The notes beneath the pieces were generated by a model, which had not been told where the DNA came from, did not search any database, and saw only the letters and a list, made by a program, of their open reading frames with translations. Positions 1-9,485 of a stretch of 21,258 bases of DNA are shown here, piece after piece (position 1 is the first letter of the stretch; every line of letters begins with the position of its first letter). This DNA is from Elysia marginata (lineage: Eukaryota; Mollusca; Gastropoda; Plakobranchidae), in contig BMAT01012146.1 of assembly GCA_019649035.1 (NCBI GenBank), positions 28,017 to 49,274 on the forward strand, given 5' to 3'. Made by a program: the position numbers and the translations under genes.

Positions 1-117
1 TATTATTACAATTATTATTGTTATTATTATTACTATTGTTATTGTTATTATCATTATTATTATCATTATTATTTTTACTATTATTATTGTCATTATTATT
101 ATTATCATTATTATTAA
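1..117. repeat. (ATT)n microsatellite, window edge
   Basis: An imperfect ATT trinucleotide tract with scattered ATC and GTT variants opens the window and probably continues to its left. It ends at the unique sequence that starts near 118. It could be a free microsatellite or the tail of a LINE or SINE lying outside the window, since the LINE at 7288-7735 ends in the same kind of tail. Nothing inside the window decides between these. Confidence 0.9.
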
Positions 118-639
118 TTTTATACGGATAGATTAAAAAGCTCCAGTTGCCGAGTCTCCAGTATAGAATAACGTGAGGTGATCTTATTTCAGTTGTACAA
201 AAAACTGTTAACAAATTTGATGTTTAAAGGCACTAGATTTCTTTACCTTATATAACGTTAGATTTACGAGAGGAGGTGATTTCAAAATGTTTATGATTAA
301 GTATAAAACAAACATCAAACAGCATTGATTTATCCAGAAAGCCCTAAAGTTTTAGAGTAACTTAGAATAGGACGCTGAAAATACGTTATCTTATTATGTT
401 TATAAAAATCATGTTGATTGTGAATTGATGTCTCTTAAAAATGGTTTTAAGAAATTGTTGTTGCTATGATTTTTCGACCGTTTAAAGGATGATGATCCTC
501 TTGGGCCTTTATAATGATATGACATTATATATATGATATCACCAAACACAGATTTTTATCGCAAAGATTTTATCACGTTTACTCGCAGTACAAGCAATAC
601 CGCATTGGGTATCGATTCCATGTTTATCTAAGATCTGTG
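118..639. other. AT-rich stretch, no recognised feature
   Basis: No open frame with coding character, no tRNA-like structure and no family I recognise. A motif near 224 (tttaaaggcac) resembles the outer ends of some invertebrate transposons, but no partner end was found. Confidence 0.5.
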
Positions 640-1100
640 TTTAGTCCTTAGCCAATAGTCTTTCATCATCTTCTTGGCAAATGCATTCATGTCCACTATA
701 AATCTATTCGCTACGCTTCATGCGTTTGCTTGTTGTTGGTTTTTTTTGTTTTTGTTTTTTTTTGCCAGGCACTAACACGTTGCGCTATCATTTCCGGTAT
801 CTTTATGGTTCCATATTTTGTGTCCTCCAACCTTTTGAAGCATATCTCCCTTCCGAATCCATTCATAGTCTGTGTGTGAGTGGACTTCTTCGCCTTTTCT
901 TCTGTTTTTTTTTAATTATTTTAATGCGATAGGTAATTTTAGAACGCTGATCTTCAATGGGGCAGCGATTATACCGTCTTCTAGATTCGAAGTGGCCAAT
1001 AAATTTTCTCTTCATTAGACCCATGAGCCATTCGTGTGTAGTCAGTAGGAATCATTTTACAAGGATTTTATATTAACATTATTTAACTTTGTGTCTCAAT
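640..1100. repeat. Block A1 of the segmental duplication
   Basis: This pyrimidine-rich block matches 10245-10690 in the same orientation. Shared anchors, in order, are atctttatgg followed by a ccat (799-814 and 10350-10365), tggccaataaat (993 and 10576) and ttttatattaacattat (1066-1082 and 10652-10668). The offset stays near 9.55-9.59 kb across about 270 bases, which indicates collinear homology rather than chance words. The copies are clearly diverged. The 70-codon frame at 720-932 is not conserved in the partner, so I do not call a gene. The block could be part of an old mobile element or plain duplicated intergenic or intronic DNA. Confidence 0.7.
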
Positions 1101-1439
1101 AACCAATCGTTTTACTGAAGTTTTCCAAATTATCCACCAAAACGCCTTTTATTGAAGTGATTTGCGTTTCACTGGTATGAATCTGATTATTATCAGTAAA
1201 ACTCAAGCTTCAACTAATCTTTACTGCCTGTGGCCATCTTACCGAAATTTCTGCCTCTTGGCAAAGCACAGCACAATTGAAATTGCTTTCTTAACAGGCT
1301 ATGGCGTTGCTTTCTTAACGCAATTTTAGTGAGTTGTTGTTACGATTTAATAAAAAATGTCAATGAAATAAATATATGGTTATAGTTTTCGATTGCCTAA
1401 GCCAGTCTCATGCTTAACATCTTTCCCTAAACAGGCCAA

Positions 1440-1692
1440 TACCAGCCAAAGCAATTTTAACTCTTATTTCAGAGAATTACAGTATCACAGCCAGTTAAGC
1501 CACAAAATGCTAAAATTCCACAAATTTCAAGCACTGCCTTTAGTCAGTACCCATTTACAGTATGGTGGACTGAGGAAAATAAATTGCTTTTTTAAGGCAA
1601 TTGCATCAAGAGTCGTATTTGAGAATCTAACCCGCAACAGCCGAACCATGAGTCTGACGCGCAAACAACTGAGCCACGCTGCCCCACAGAAA
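1440..1692 (-). mobile_element. tRNA-derived SINE, degenerate
   Basis: On the minus strand a tRNA-like head runs from about 1690 down to 1618. It has a box A-like element (TGGCTCAGTTGTT, plus-strand 1664-1676) and a box B-like element (GGGTTAGATTC, plus-strand 1623-1633), about 30 nt apart as in RNA polymerase III promoters. Downstream, at plus-strand 1543-1575, lies a body segment reading CTCAGTCCACC then TGTAAATGGGTAC. From general knowledge this belongs to the widespread invertebrate SINEs whose copies contain the wording 'aacccgcgacc...gacgcgctaacc...ggccacgctgcc'. The far end (toward 1340-1440) is not sharply defined and no clear poly-A or target-site duplication was found. The 102-codon plus-strand frame at 1393-1701 lies inside this element, begins with TTG, and is not a gene. 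The partner segment of the duplication shows no equivalent SINE, so insertion probably followed duplication. Confidence 0.75.
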
Positions 1693-1740
1693 ATGGCTTG
1701 ATGACGGACACGCTAACCACAATCTCAATACACGAATCAT

Positions 1741-2339
1741 TGTTTTTTTTTTTTAATTACAAAAAGAAAAACCTACAACGTAATAAAAAAGGTTAATGTT
1801 TCCTCTTTCTACAACTTATTTACTTATTTCTTAAATTAATTTTATTAAAGTCTATTTTATTTTTAAAAAATCAACGACGCTCTAATGTAGTATCACTAAA
1901 CACAAAAAGAGACCTATGCTATCTTTTACGCACACATTAAACAGAAATTATTACAGTTGGGATTCACTTTAAAAAGTCTTTGGTAAGCAAAAGTATTTTG
2001 ACTAAATAAATCTTTACAATTGCACACGAACCGTTGTGTTGGTAAATAAACTCCTCAGGTTGTTTTTTTTTTAGAAAATTTAAAACAACCAAGCGCAGTT
2101 TAATTTCTTTTCTTTCCACGGCTTTTTGAAAAAGATTTTTTATGTACTTGGTAACTTTCGGAAAATTCTTTTAACGATTCCTGCGCTTACTGTCCACAGC
2201 AGTACCATGTTTACTTCTTGCAATCTTTCGATCGTCACGACCAAACAAAGACAGTTTCGACTATCTAGTTATTTTGACTGAATACACACCAGCTAAACAA
2301 AAGGAATTTGAAACTGATTCCACGTATTTTTACAGAAAC
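1741..2339. other. AT-rich stretch between SINE and block B1
   Basis: Only A/T homopolymer runs and unique-looking sequence are visible. There is no convincing exon, RNA gene or repeat family. Confidence 0.5.
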
Positions 2340-2545
2340 TTTTTGCCTAAAACCTCGTCAGGCACAGGCCTCGTCTCTGCCAGTCCGGTCATAATCTTGT
2401 CATTAGCCAAAATCAACAGAATTTAGTTCACACTGACTGCGGTTTCTCTCTTCTAAGCTTCTCTTCATCCACCTTGATGACCCACATGTCACGATCTAGT
2501 TTATTGCATCTCCTAGGTTAAACAAAGTTCTAGATATATCTTCTG
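2340..2545. repeat. Block B1 of the segmental duplication
   Basis: Matches 11800-11935 in the same orientation. Anchors are a shared 'cttgtcatt/catgtcatt' followed by 'caacaga', then ctaagcttct (2453-2462 and 11869-11878) and ttgatgaccca (2474 and 11890), all at an offset of 9416. Similarity is strongest from about 2395 to 2510. No conserved open frame was seen in either copy. Confidence 0.7.
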
Positions 2546-2659
2546 ATGCATTCATTATTCTGTACATCCCAAAAAAAGAACACGCAAAACATGAGAGTTT
2601 GTCAATCTAGAAAACGACTATGCTAGAAATGTTTTCTGTCTGCAAAACTGATACTGTTA

Positions 2660-2717
2660 AACTACTACTACTGCTGCTGCTACTACTACTGCCACTACTA
2701 CTACTACTACTATTACA

Positions 2718-2766
<49 letters not shown>

Positions 2767-3001
2767 TTACTACTACTACTACCACTACTGTTACTACAAC
2801 TACTATACTATTACTACTACTGATACTATAACTACTGTTACTACTACTACTACTACTGCTACTATTACTACTATTACTACTACTACTACTACTACTATTA
2901 CTACTACTACTACTACTAGTACTGCTGCTGCTGCTACTGCTGCCGCCGCTGCTGCTATGATACTGATGTCACTACTGCTTGTACTATTGGCACTGCTGCT
3001 T
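2660..3001. repeat. (CTA)n microsatellite with CTG-rich end
   Basis: A long, interrupted CTA tract. It has a pure run in the middle (about 2716-2765) and drifts into CTG/CCG triplets near 2925-2960. The frame at 2620-2823 is a poly-leucine translation of this tract, not a gene. It lies between duplication blocks B1 and D1. The matching interval in the second unit holds an AAT tract instead, so the two microsatellites arose or turned over independently. Confidence 0.95.
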
Positions 3002-3189
3002 CTTCCACAGGAAACCTTTAGGGAAATGGAAATTTAGTTGTATAGTTCAGATGAGGACTTAATTAAAACTTTCACCAAAAGAATGCTTTGAAAACAAGGA
3101 TTAGTTAAGAAAACTTACTTCCCCACCCTTGAGATCCCGTTTGTAAAAGGAAGTAGTAAAATCTGTTGTAAATTCAACCCTCCTTGAAC

Positions 3190-3790
3190 AATTTCTGTTC
3201 TTAAATGAATTAGTCTATATTGTCTTGCAGAAAAAGCTTTTTTCAACGTCTCCAATCAGATGATTCCAGGAATAAAAAGACAGGATAGTTCTTTTTTGTT
3301 TCTTTTACCGAAAACCTGGTAATATTTTAAAACTATGTTTATAGCTCTATGTCTATTTTAATATCAGCAGCATACGCCTCTAAAACAAAATCAATAACAT
3401 AAATTGAAAACGACTAGACGAAAAAAGGCCTAGCCGCTCAATATTCACTTTTATTACGCATTATTTGCTAGATGTCTGGACATTTTAAGAGTGCCTTTTT
3501 TATTAGCAGAGACAAAAGAATGAACTGCTCTATTTAAGTTTCCTAAAGCTAAGAATCAATAAAATTGAGATTTTGAAGTTTTGCAGCAGATGTTGAATTA
3601 AAGCTTCAACATTTGCTAGGAACAGAAACTTTGCAAACACTTGTTGAAGTCATACAGATGAAAATAAAATATGGACATTGAAAAGCTTTTTTACAGTATG
3701 TTTTATTTATAGGCTTGCTTCCTAGACTATTAAGGTTTGGACAGCTGCTCTGTATGCAGTATTTGAATAACTTTAGTTCTCAACATATTG
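3190..3790. repeat. Block D1 of the segmental duplication
   Basis: Matches about 16590-17390. The strongest anchor is an identical 18-mer, atttgctagatgtctgga, at 3463-3480 and 17027-17044, preceded by ccgctcaata at 3434 and 17001. Weaker collinear support upstream comes from gtctatattgtcttgcag (3213-3230) against gtctacatctttgttgcag (16607 on). Downstream, 'gcttgc' and 'tta/tttagg.tttg' words near 3714-3740 match about 17327-17350. One plus-strand frame over the core reads PLN...FARCL in both copies, with an in-frame 3-nt indel. The D1 copy has a stop directly in front, so I do not call an exon. Confidence 0.65.
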
Positions 3791-3799
3791 CGAGGTTTA

Positions 3800-5515
3800 G
3801 TTTGCAAAGCTCAAGATGTTTTGTCAAATTTGGAATGCCTTTTATCACAGCGATAAAAATAGAGCAATAAGAAGCCCAGAATGTAAACAAACATTTTAAA
3901 AAGTTATGTGGATTCCACTGCGCCAATTAGTGAGTGAGATAAAAATGGGGTATTTTTGCCCATTTCTCTACAGATTCTTACTATATATAATACATGGTTG
4001 ATAGGTAAAATAATTCATCATTCGATTATTATGCACCGAAGTCGGATGATTTTAGGGTTAAATAAAACAATGTATCAATCTCACAATCATGTTAAAGAGA
4101 TGTTTCATAATATTTTTAAGTCATGTTTGCATATTTTAGATAGAATAATACTATTTTCTCTCCTAATTTATAGAGCATATATGTTTCAAAGTCAATATCT
4201 GTGGTAGGCAAAACAACTTTTACAACAAAATAACAACGTTAATACTCGTTTCCTGCAAAACAGAGACGTGTGAAACTATGAACAAGACGCAAACTGCACC
4301 ATTTGCAGTATAGCTTATTCTATTCTATTTATAAGTATAGCCTTTCTATTTGCTCCATGTAGCAATGACCGATATTGTGATATTTTTTGGTTTATAGCCA
4401 AGATGCGTTTATTACGCGCCTGCCTTTAACGGTTTTTCTGCTAGCAGTAATGTTGTGATCAGGCTGATTGTAAACTCCTAATTATTATCATGAACCAGTT
4501 GCTCTTTCTGCGCTTAAAAATTGGGTTAAAAATAGGCGTGTTATAATTATAAAACATGTGAGTTCGGGTAAAACAGACGCGACAAGGATAGATTTTGGTA
4601 AGTACAGAATGTACTTGATTCTTTCAACCTCATGTAGAACATTCCTCACAGACAAGAACACATCAATAGTATTGTTTACATGTAGCGTATTGGAATTTTA
4701 AATTTATCACATGTTTCAGACATACTCATTATCTGTCCATTTTTTAAAGGTAAAACCTTTTTTAACCTTTTGAAAATGACAAAAAATTATTAGCCACGCC
4801 TTATGTTCTCGTACTAACAAACAAATACAAACCTTTCTTGGAAGTTTTAAATTTCCTGAATTTGTCTAGGGCTTATTCCTTTTCTGCAAAGAACGTTAGA
4901 TAATAAGACAAATGGTGTTTAGTAGTTCCGTCTCCGATAAGCTTCTCGAAGATGCTTTAAGCTTCGAAATGGGTTTCATAATAACGCGCTCTGGCATTTT
5001 TACTGATCCTTTCGTTTCCATGATAAATTGAAAAAAATGATGGAATGGAAATAAATGGCCACATCAATGCTGCAGCGCATTATATCCAAGTAGTTTAATA
5101 ACTCAACGCCATCCTAAAATGAGTCTTACGATAAAAGTGAGTGGAAGGACGAAACAGTATGCTGAGCTTTATTATCAGTGGAAATCAGCATAATCGGTAT
5201 ACTTTGAAATAAAATGTCTTATTCTAAAAACCCCAGCTCTTCCAATTTCTTCTCTTTCTAAGATGAAATGTTTCATTAAATTCAAAACTTATATTATTCA
5301 TCTAAACAGAAAAAAATGTGAATATACCTTTAAGCATTGCGCAACACATCAGCAGTTTGCAATTTTTTGGTTCTTGAAACCATAATTCTGTGATTATTAG
5401 AGTCTGCCAAAGACTACTATAGGCGCAATAGACCCCCTGAAGTTTTTTTTTTGTTTGTCCTTGTAATGCCTAATAAAAGCCTTTCAAATGACAAAACACC
5501 CATCTATCACACCAC
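3800..5515. other. Unique-looking AT-rich interval
   Basis: This interval lies between blocks D1 and C1. The longest ATG frame (3956-4207, 83 codons) has ordinary AT-rich noise composition and no recognisable motif. No microsatellite longer than a few units and no tRNA were seen. Its counterpart in the second unit (about 17400-19900) is longer and only patchily similar by eye. Confidence 0.5.
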
Positions 5516-5519
5516 CTGT

Positions 5520-5960
5520 AAAGGTTAATGGTTTGTGCTTATCCATTGTGGTTTTCACTTTTTACACACTCTGTCATGCAGTCTCTCGCTAACTGCCATT
5601 CGCCTTTTCGCCGGTATGCCCCTGTCTTTCGCTCTGTGTTTCTCCTTCTTTGCTTGCTATTTCATCGCATAACTCCCCATGTAAGTGTCATGGCCATCTT
5701 GTTTTTCCCTGACGATAGCGGCTTTGTGTTTTGTCTTTTGTCGAGTGTGAGTCGAACGTGCATGCATATACGTAGACCTTCATACCTTCCATACATCGCA
5801 CCTTGCGCCTTTAAAAGGGTTAGTATTCTCCTCATTTTTCATACAAGTAGATTATGTTTTCATAACGTGCAGTATGCTATATGTTTCAGCCTAATGTTTA
5901 GAAAAATAGTATATGTATTGATGATGATGTGTTACTTAACAACGATTGCAACACAAAAAT
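5520..5960. repeat. Block C1 of the segmental duplication
   Basis: Matches about 19950-20230 in the same orientation. Anchors are ccctgacgata / cccttgacgata (about 5708 and 20113), cgaacgtgca (5753 and 20162), and gcgc followed by 'tttaaaagggtta' versus 'gtttagaagggatta' (about 5805 and 20192). A 144-codon frame at 5528-5962 is the longest in the window, but the copy at 19950-20230 does not keep it open and its translation has no recognisable domain. The similarity is therefore not evidence for a gene here. Confidence 0.65.
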
Positions 5961-5973
5961 GATACATAATCCC

Positions 5974-5997
5974 TCATCAGACTCTAAATAGAGTTAG
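5974..5997 (-). other. Hammerhead-like half motif (hairpin beside CTGATGA)
   Basis: On the minus strand the order is CTA, then a six-base-pair hairpin ACTCTA-TT-TAGAGT (plus-strand 5981-5994), then CTGATGA (plus-strand 5974-5980). This is how a cleavage triplet, capped stem I and first core strand are arranged in a type III hammerhead. The second half (stem II, GAA and a returning stem III strand) is not visible in the following bases, so this is at most a remnant and may be coincidence. Confidence 0.25.
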
Positions 5998-6000
5998 CCC

Positions 6001-6590
6001 TGTGGAGCGAGTATATTAAAGTTACAATTTTGATTCAATTAGCCCCAAATTGGTTTTTTAATGCCATGTAGTTTTAAATCTATGTTAATGCTAATTCCAT
6101 ATATCAAGCACCTTCTCGATATTTTTTCATTAAGCCCAGTGAAATCATAAGATTTAACGTTATTGCTAAGGGCAAGTCTGCACTATTACGGTTGAACTGT
6201 CTAGAAATAGCACTTCCAACACTGATCGATATTATAGAGTTTAAATAAAATCAGCACTCACATCAAGCTCTCCAAGTCGTCTCGTTGTATCTGTTAAATC
6301 TCCTAACCAATTTTTCAATTAACTCTACATTGAACTGCTTCATGTCATCTTAAATAATGATACCTACATCATTAAAAAGTTAACGACATCTGATAAAAGA
6401 AAGTGGAGTGCGTTCTAATCATTGATGGAGACTTGAACAAAATTTATGAACTTGTCTCGGGATTAAATATTTTTTGTTTTACTGTAAATCTTGTTCGATT
6501 CCACTCTGAGGTCAAGTGCTTATAAATTTACAAATCATCAATAATGAGCTTTAATCAAGGCATGTATGCATCAAAACGGAACCTCTTTGA
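6001..6590. other. No recognised feature
   Basis: AT-rich sequence between block C1 and the hammerhead repeat. A shared word, cactgatcga, near 6221 and 20311 hints that the duplication continues past block C, but similarity is too thin to set an end. Confidence 0.45.
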
Positions 6591-6658
6591 TTCGCATTGG
6601 CCTGATGAGTTTGTCTGATTTATAAAAGGACAACCTTAACCAATAATGTCGATTTGCG
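6591..6658 (+). ncRNA. Type I hammerhead ribozyme motif, copy 1
   Basis: Stem I arm ATTGG(C) at 6596-6601 abuts CTGATGA (6602-6608). After a weak stem II region comes stem III, AAGG (6626-6629), loop ACAA, CCTT (6634-6637). Then follow A6638 (triplet TTA) and the returning stem I arm (A)CCAAT (6639-6644). An outer stem I extension can pair TCGC (6592-6595) with GCGA (6656-6659), leaving an asymmetric internal loop as in natural type I motifs. The predicted cut is after 6638. Stem II and the base set just before stem III are poor, so I expect little or no activity from this genomic copy. Confidence 0.5.
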
Positions 6659-6878
6659 ACGCAAATATTCTTTGCAAATAACTCATGGGAAAGTTTATTT
6701 TATGAAGCATTTAAATGTTTTTTTTTTACTCTTTGAGTATAGTGAATCCCTGTTACTTGTTCTATTCTGTCGTTTAAAACAAATGTTTGAAGTGAATTTC
6801 GTATTCCTGTTTTTTTTCTTGTACTTGTAGTTTTCTGTTGACGGTATGTTGATTTAAAAAGACATAAAACATATAGAT

Positions 6879-6946
6879 ATTTCATTGGCCTAATGAATCT
6901 GTTTGTCATATGAAAATACAACCTTAGCCAATAATGTCGATTTGCG
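6879..6946 (+). ncRNA. Type I hammerhead ribozyme motif, copy 2
   Basis: Six-base stem I arms ATTGGC (6884-6889) and GCCAAT (6927-6932) are perfectly complementary and sit exactly where a hammerhead needs them. One abuts the CTGATGA-like strand (6890-6896). The other follows the TTA triplet (6924-6926). A GAA core strand is present at 6912-6914. Stem III and stem II are weaker than canonical. The two copies preserve different parts of the motif, which together suggests a common ribozyme ancestor. The predicted cut is after 6926. Confidence 0.45.
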
Positions 6947-7287
6947 GGGCAAATATTCTTTGACAATAATTCATGGGAAAGTTTATTTTAGGAAGCATTT
7001 AAATTGGTTTTAAAAAAAAAACTCTGTGTATTATGATTCTCTGTTACTTGTTCTATTCTATCATTTAAAACGAATGTTTAAAGTGAATTTCGCATTCCTG
7101 TTTTTTTTTCTTGTACTTGTAGTTTCCTGTTGACGGTATGTTTAGTTAAAAAGACATAAAACATAATTATATTTTATTTTGACGAAGACAACTTTACAGC
7201 CAGTAGTCTAATTAAACAGAACTAGCTTCATAAAGAAGGAGAAAAACGAACTTGAGAATCCAAATCTTATTATTACAATATAGATAA

Positions 7288-7735
7288 ACACCTTACACTC
7301 CTACAAGGACTTTAAGATCAGAAAAGAAGAATTTAATAGCCAAACCTAGAACAAAATTGAAAACCTACGGGAACAGAGCTTTTACTTTCCAGGGCCCAGA
7401 TGTTTGGAACCGTCTACCCTTATCAGTCCAAAAGTCCGAATTATTATCTAGATTTAAATCAGTTCTGAAGACATACTCATTTAAAAACTGAACCATTATA
7501 AGAAATTTATTAGGAACCCTAAATTTACAATTTTTCTTGTCCATGTTTTCTTGTATTTGATATATCTATCTTTGTTTTTTGAATTGATTTTTTTTTCAAT
7601 TTCCAATTGTCTACGTTATCCATGTTTTTGAAAACTTGTATGAAAGAAACTGTGTAGCTATTATTTTGTCAAGCGCTTTGAGACTTTAAATTATTGTAAA
7701 AAGCGCTATAAAAATTTAGATATTATTATTATTAT
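7288..7735 (+). mobile_element. 3' end of a CR1/L2-like LINE (5'-truncated)
   Basis: The open frame at 7288-7491 encodes the last part of a non-LTR reverse-transcriptase protein. It has YTPTRTLRS, then PRTKLKTYGNRAF, then VWNRLPLSVQ, then FKSVLKTYSFKN and a TGA stop at 7489-7491. This is the characteristic C-terminus after the catalytic domain in Jockey-superfamily LINEs of the CR1/L2/Rex1 type. The catalytic domain itself is absent. The 3' UTR ends in a hairpin in which AGCGCTTT (7672-7679) pairs with AAAGCGCT (7700-7707), followed by an (ATT)n tail at about 7720-7735. This 3' structure is typical of such elements and is thought to be what the reverse transcriptase recognises. An in-frame stop lies just upstream at 7285-7287 and no further family sequence is seen upstream, consistent with 5' truncation on insertion. 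Confidence 0.85.
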
Positions 7736-9144
7736 AAACACGTCTGGACTTGCACTATAACAGACAATATTCAACCTAATGACATGATCAGCAGTATTGA
7801 CAAAGACCTCATTCGACAGTGCATAATTAAAATAGAAACATTGCAATAGCCCAGGATAATGGAACTATATCCGATATGCCTTAAAGCCGTTATTCCTAGC
7901 CTACCTCAGTTACAAACTAATGCTTTGTTGATACATTTCTAATAATAACAACTTTCCCTTGGGAGTCGCTAATGTGATTTCGTGTTGCTCAGGGCTTCAG
8001 GCGTCAGCTCACCCAACATCAGTCATTTGCCACAGAATCAGGCTCCATTATCCTTAGGGGTAGCTCTGTGGCTTCTATTATGGTAAGGTTACACACGTTT
8101 TGCTGTTGGATTCTTGGAAAAGATATATAAATATATGTAGATAGTTGGATAGAATTTTCATGACGTTTAAACTTAGGGAGAGTGCCCTCGATTCATTTGA
8201 CTTTTAAACCTTACATTTTGAAGTCATAAACACAAAACGCCGTTATTTCCCGTAGGTGTATTCCCACAAACTTTGCATGCGAAATCCTCTTGCTTCTAAA
8301 TGGATATACCAAGGGTATTTAAGAGGTGACTTCATGCCATAGTTACACAGCGACACCATAATAAACAGGTCATAGGATTGATAATTCATTTCTCTTCTTT
8401 TTTCGTTTAAGCTGTCATACATACAGTTGTGTTTTTTCTATAATTTTTCTTGGAAAGCACCTGAGAACTAATCAACGAAAAAAATAATGGTCTTATACTA
8501 GATGACAAATATTTTTCCTGTCTTTGGATGAATCTGTTATTGAGGCGTCGGTCTATCCTAATATTATCTGTCCAGCTCATTAATCTTATCATTTGTACGC
8601 AGCGGCTGTTCTTGTTAAATATTTTGTGTAAACTGTATAGTAATTGTTGTTTGGAACTGAGAAGATTAATTCACAAAGCCAGAATTTCGTTTTGGTGCTA
8701 GAAAAAGTTCATACTGTTTTCAGTAACGCTGCTATTTGTCACGCCAAAGTGTGATTAAAGGATCTAGGCTTAATATAGGGAAATGGACCATCCCTTAAGC
8801 AGCGTTTACTCACCGAATCTGTTCAAAATAGGCAAATCCACACAACAGCCAATCCTTGAAATATACAGCAAAATCTAAGTATTTCGTGGATCTGAACATT
8901 TCAAAATTACAGGAAGTCAATCTTTTTCTTAATCTGATGTCCGCACATAATTATATTTCAGCCACGCATGGGCGTCACGCGAAAACAATATTTATAGATG
9001 GTATAACTTGACGGGTTTGATTATATGAAGAAAGATAACTCAAGATTAGATGGGGGCGAGATAGGAAGGAGGGTTGGCGTTTTCTAGTGATGCAGTCATG
9101 TTCTTAGTATACTTGGTACTCCCAGGCCTTATGAGCTTGTGAGG
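7736..9144. other. 1.4 kb with no recognised feature
   Basis: No exon, RNA gene or repeat family could be supported. The 61-codon minus-strand frame at 8407-8592 has no recognisable motif. The sequence is AT-rich with mixed composition and no long microsatellite. Confidence 0.5.
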
Positions 9145-9485
9145 CTTAAAGTTGATAAGACATAGTTTTTCTTTATGAGACTTTAACTTGTCAGTCCTTA
9201 GAGTTGATAAGACATAGATCTAGTTTTTCGTTTTGAGACTTTAATTTGTCAGTCCTTAAAGTTGATAAAAATAATTTCTCTTTCTAAGACTTTAGTGTGT
9301 CAGAGTTTAAAGTTTATAAGAGATATTTTTTCCTAATGAGTCTTTTAACTACCAGTCCATATAGATAGGACATGGTTTTTCTTTATGAGACTTATTTTGT
9401 CATTCCTTATAGATGATAATACATAGTTTTTTAATGAGATTTTAACTTGTTATTCGTTATAGATGATAAGGCATAGTTTCTCTTT
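9145..9485 (+). repeat. Minisatellite, about 6.5 diverged units of about 51 bp
   Basis: Units begin near 9145, 9197, 9255, 9306, 9357, 9406 and 9456, the last incomplete. Each reads roughly cttaaagttgataagacata, a T-rich run, then atgagactttaacttgtcagt. Unit length varies from about 50 to 58 bases through small indels. The first two to three units are most alike, and later ones drift toward 'ttatagatgata'. No coding frame runs through it. It ends just before the second duplication unit begins. Confidence 0.85.

Larger units (their letters stand above)
6591..7178 (+). mobile_element. Two-copy 288-nt hammerhead-bearing tandem repeat (retrozyme-like)
   Basis: Two direct copies, about 6591-6882 and 6883-7178, are readily alignable along their whole length. 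For example, aataatgtcgatttgcg is at 6642-6658 and 6930-6946, and gacataaaac at 6861 and 7153. Each copy starts with a hammerhead-like motif, and the predicted cleavage sites are 288 nt apart. From established knowledge, small animal retrozymes are non-coding retroelements of a few hundred nucleotides. They occur as tandem copies, each with a type I hammerhead, and give circular RNAs; Penelope-like elements also carry hammerheads in their terminal repeats. The repeat has no coding frame of note and ends beside a LINE 3' fragment. No flanking target-site duplication was found. The copies differ by scattered substitutions and small indels, so this is an old insertion. Confidence 0.6.

Noticed and set aside
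222-236. tttaaaggcac motif resembling a DNA transposon end
   Set aside because: No inverted partner and no internal similarity to the fragment at 17780-18350.
1393-1701. 102-codon open frame, plus strand
   Set aside because: It begins with TTG and overlaps a SINE lying on the other strand.
2620-2823. Poly-leucine frame
   Set aside because: Translation of the CTA microsatellite.
5528-5962. Longest open frame, 144 codons, plus strand
   Set aside because: No recognisable domain or exon signals. The duplicated copy near 20000 does not keep the frame, and the composition reflects a pyrimidine-rich repeat.
6700-6966. 88-codon minus-strand frame
   Set aside because: It spans the junction of the two hammerhead-repeat copies and is a by-product of that non-coding repeat.
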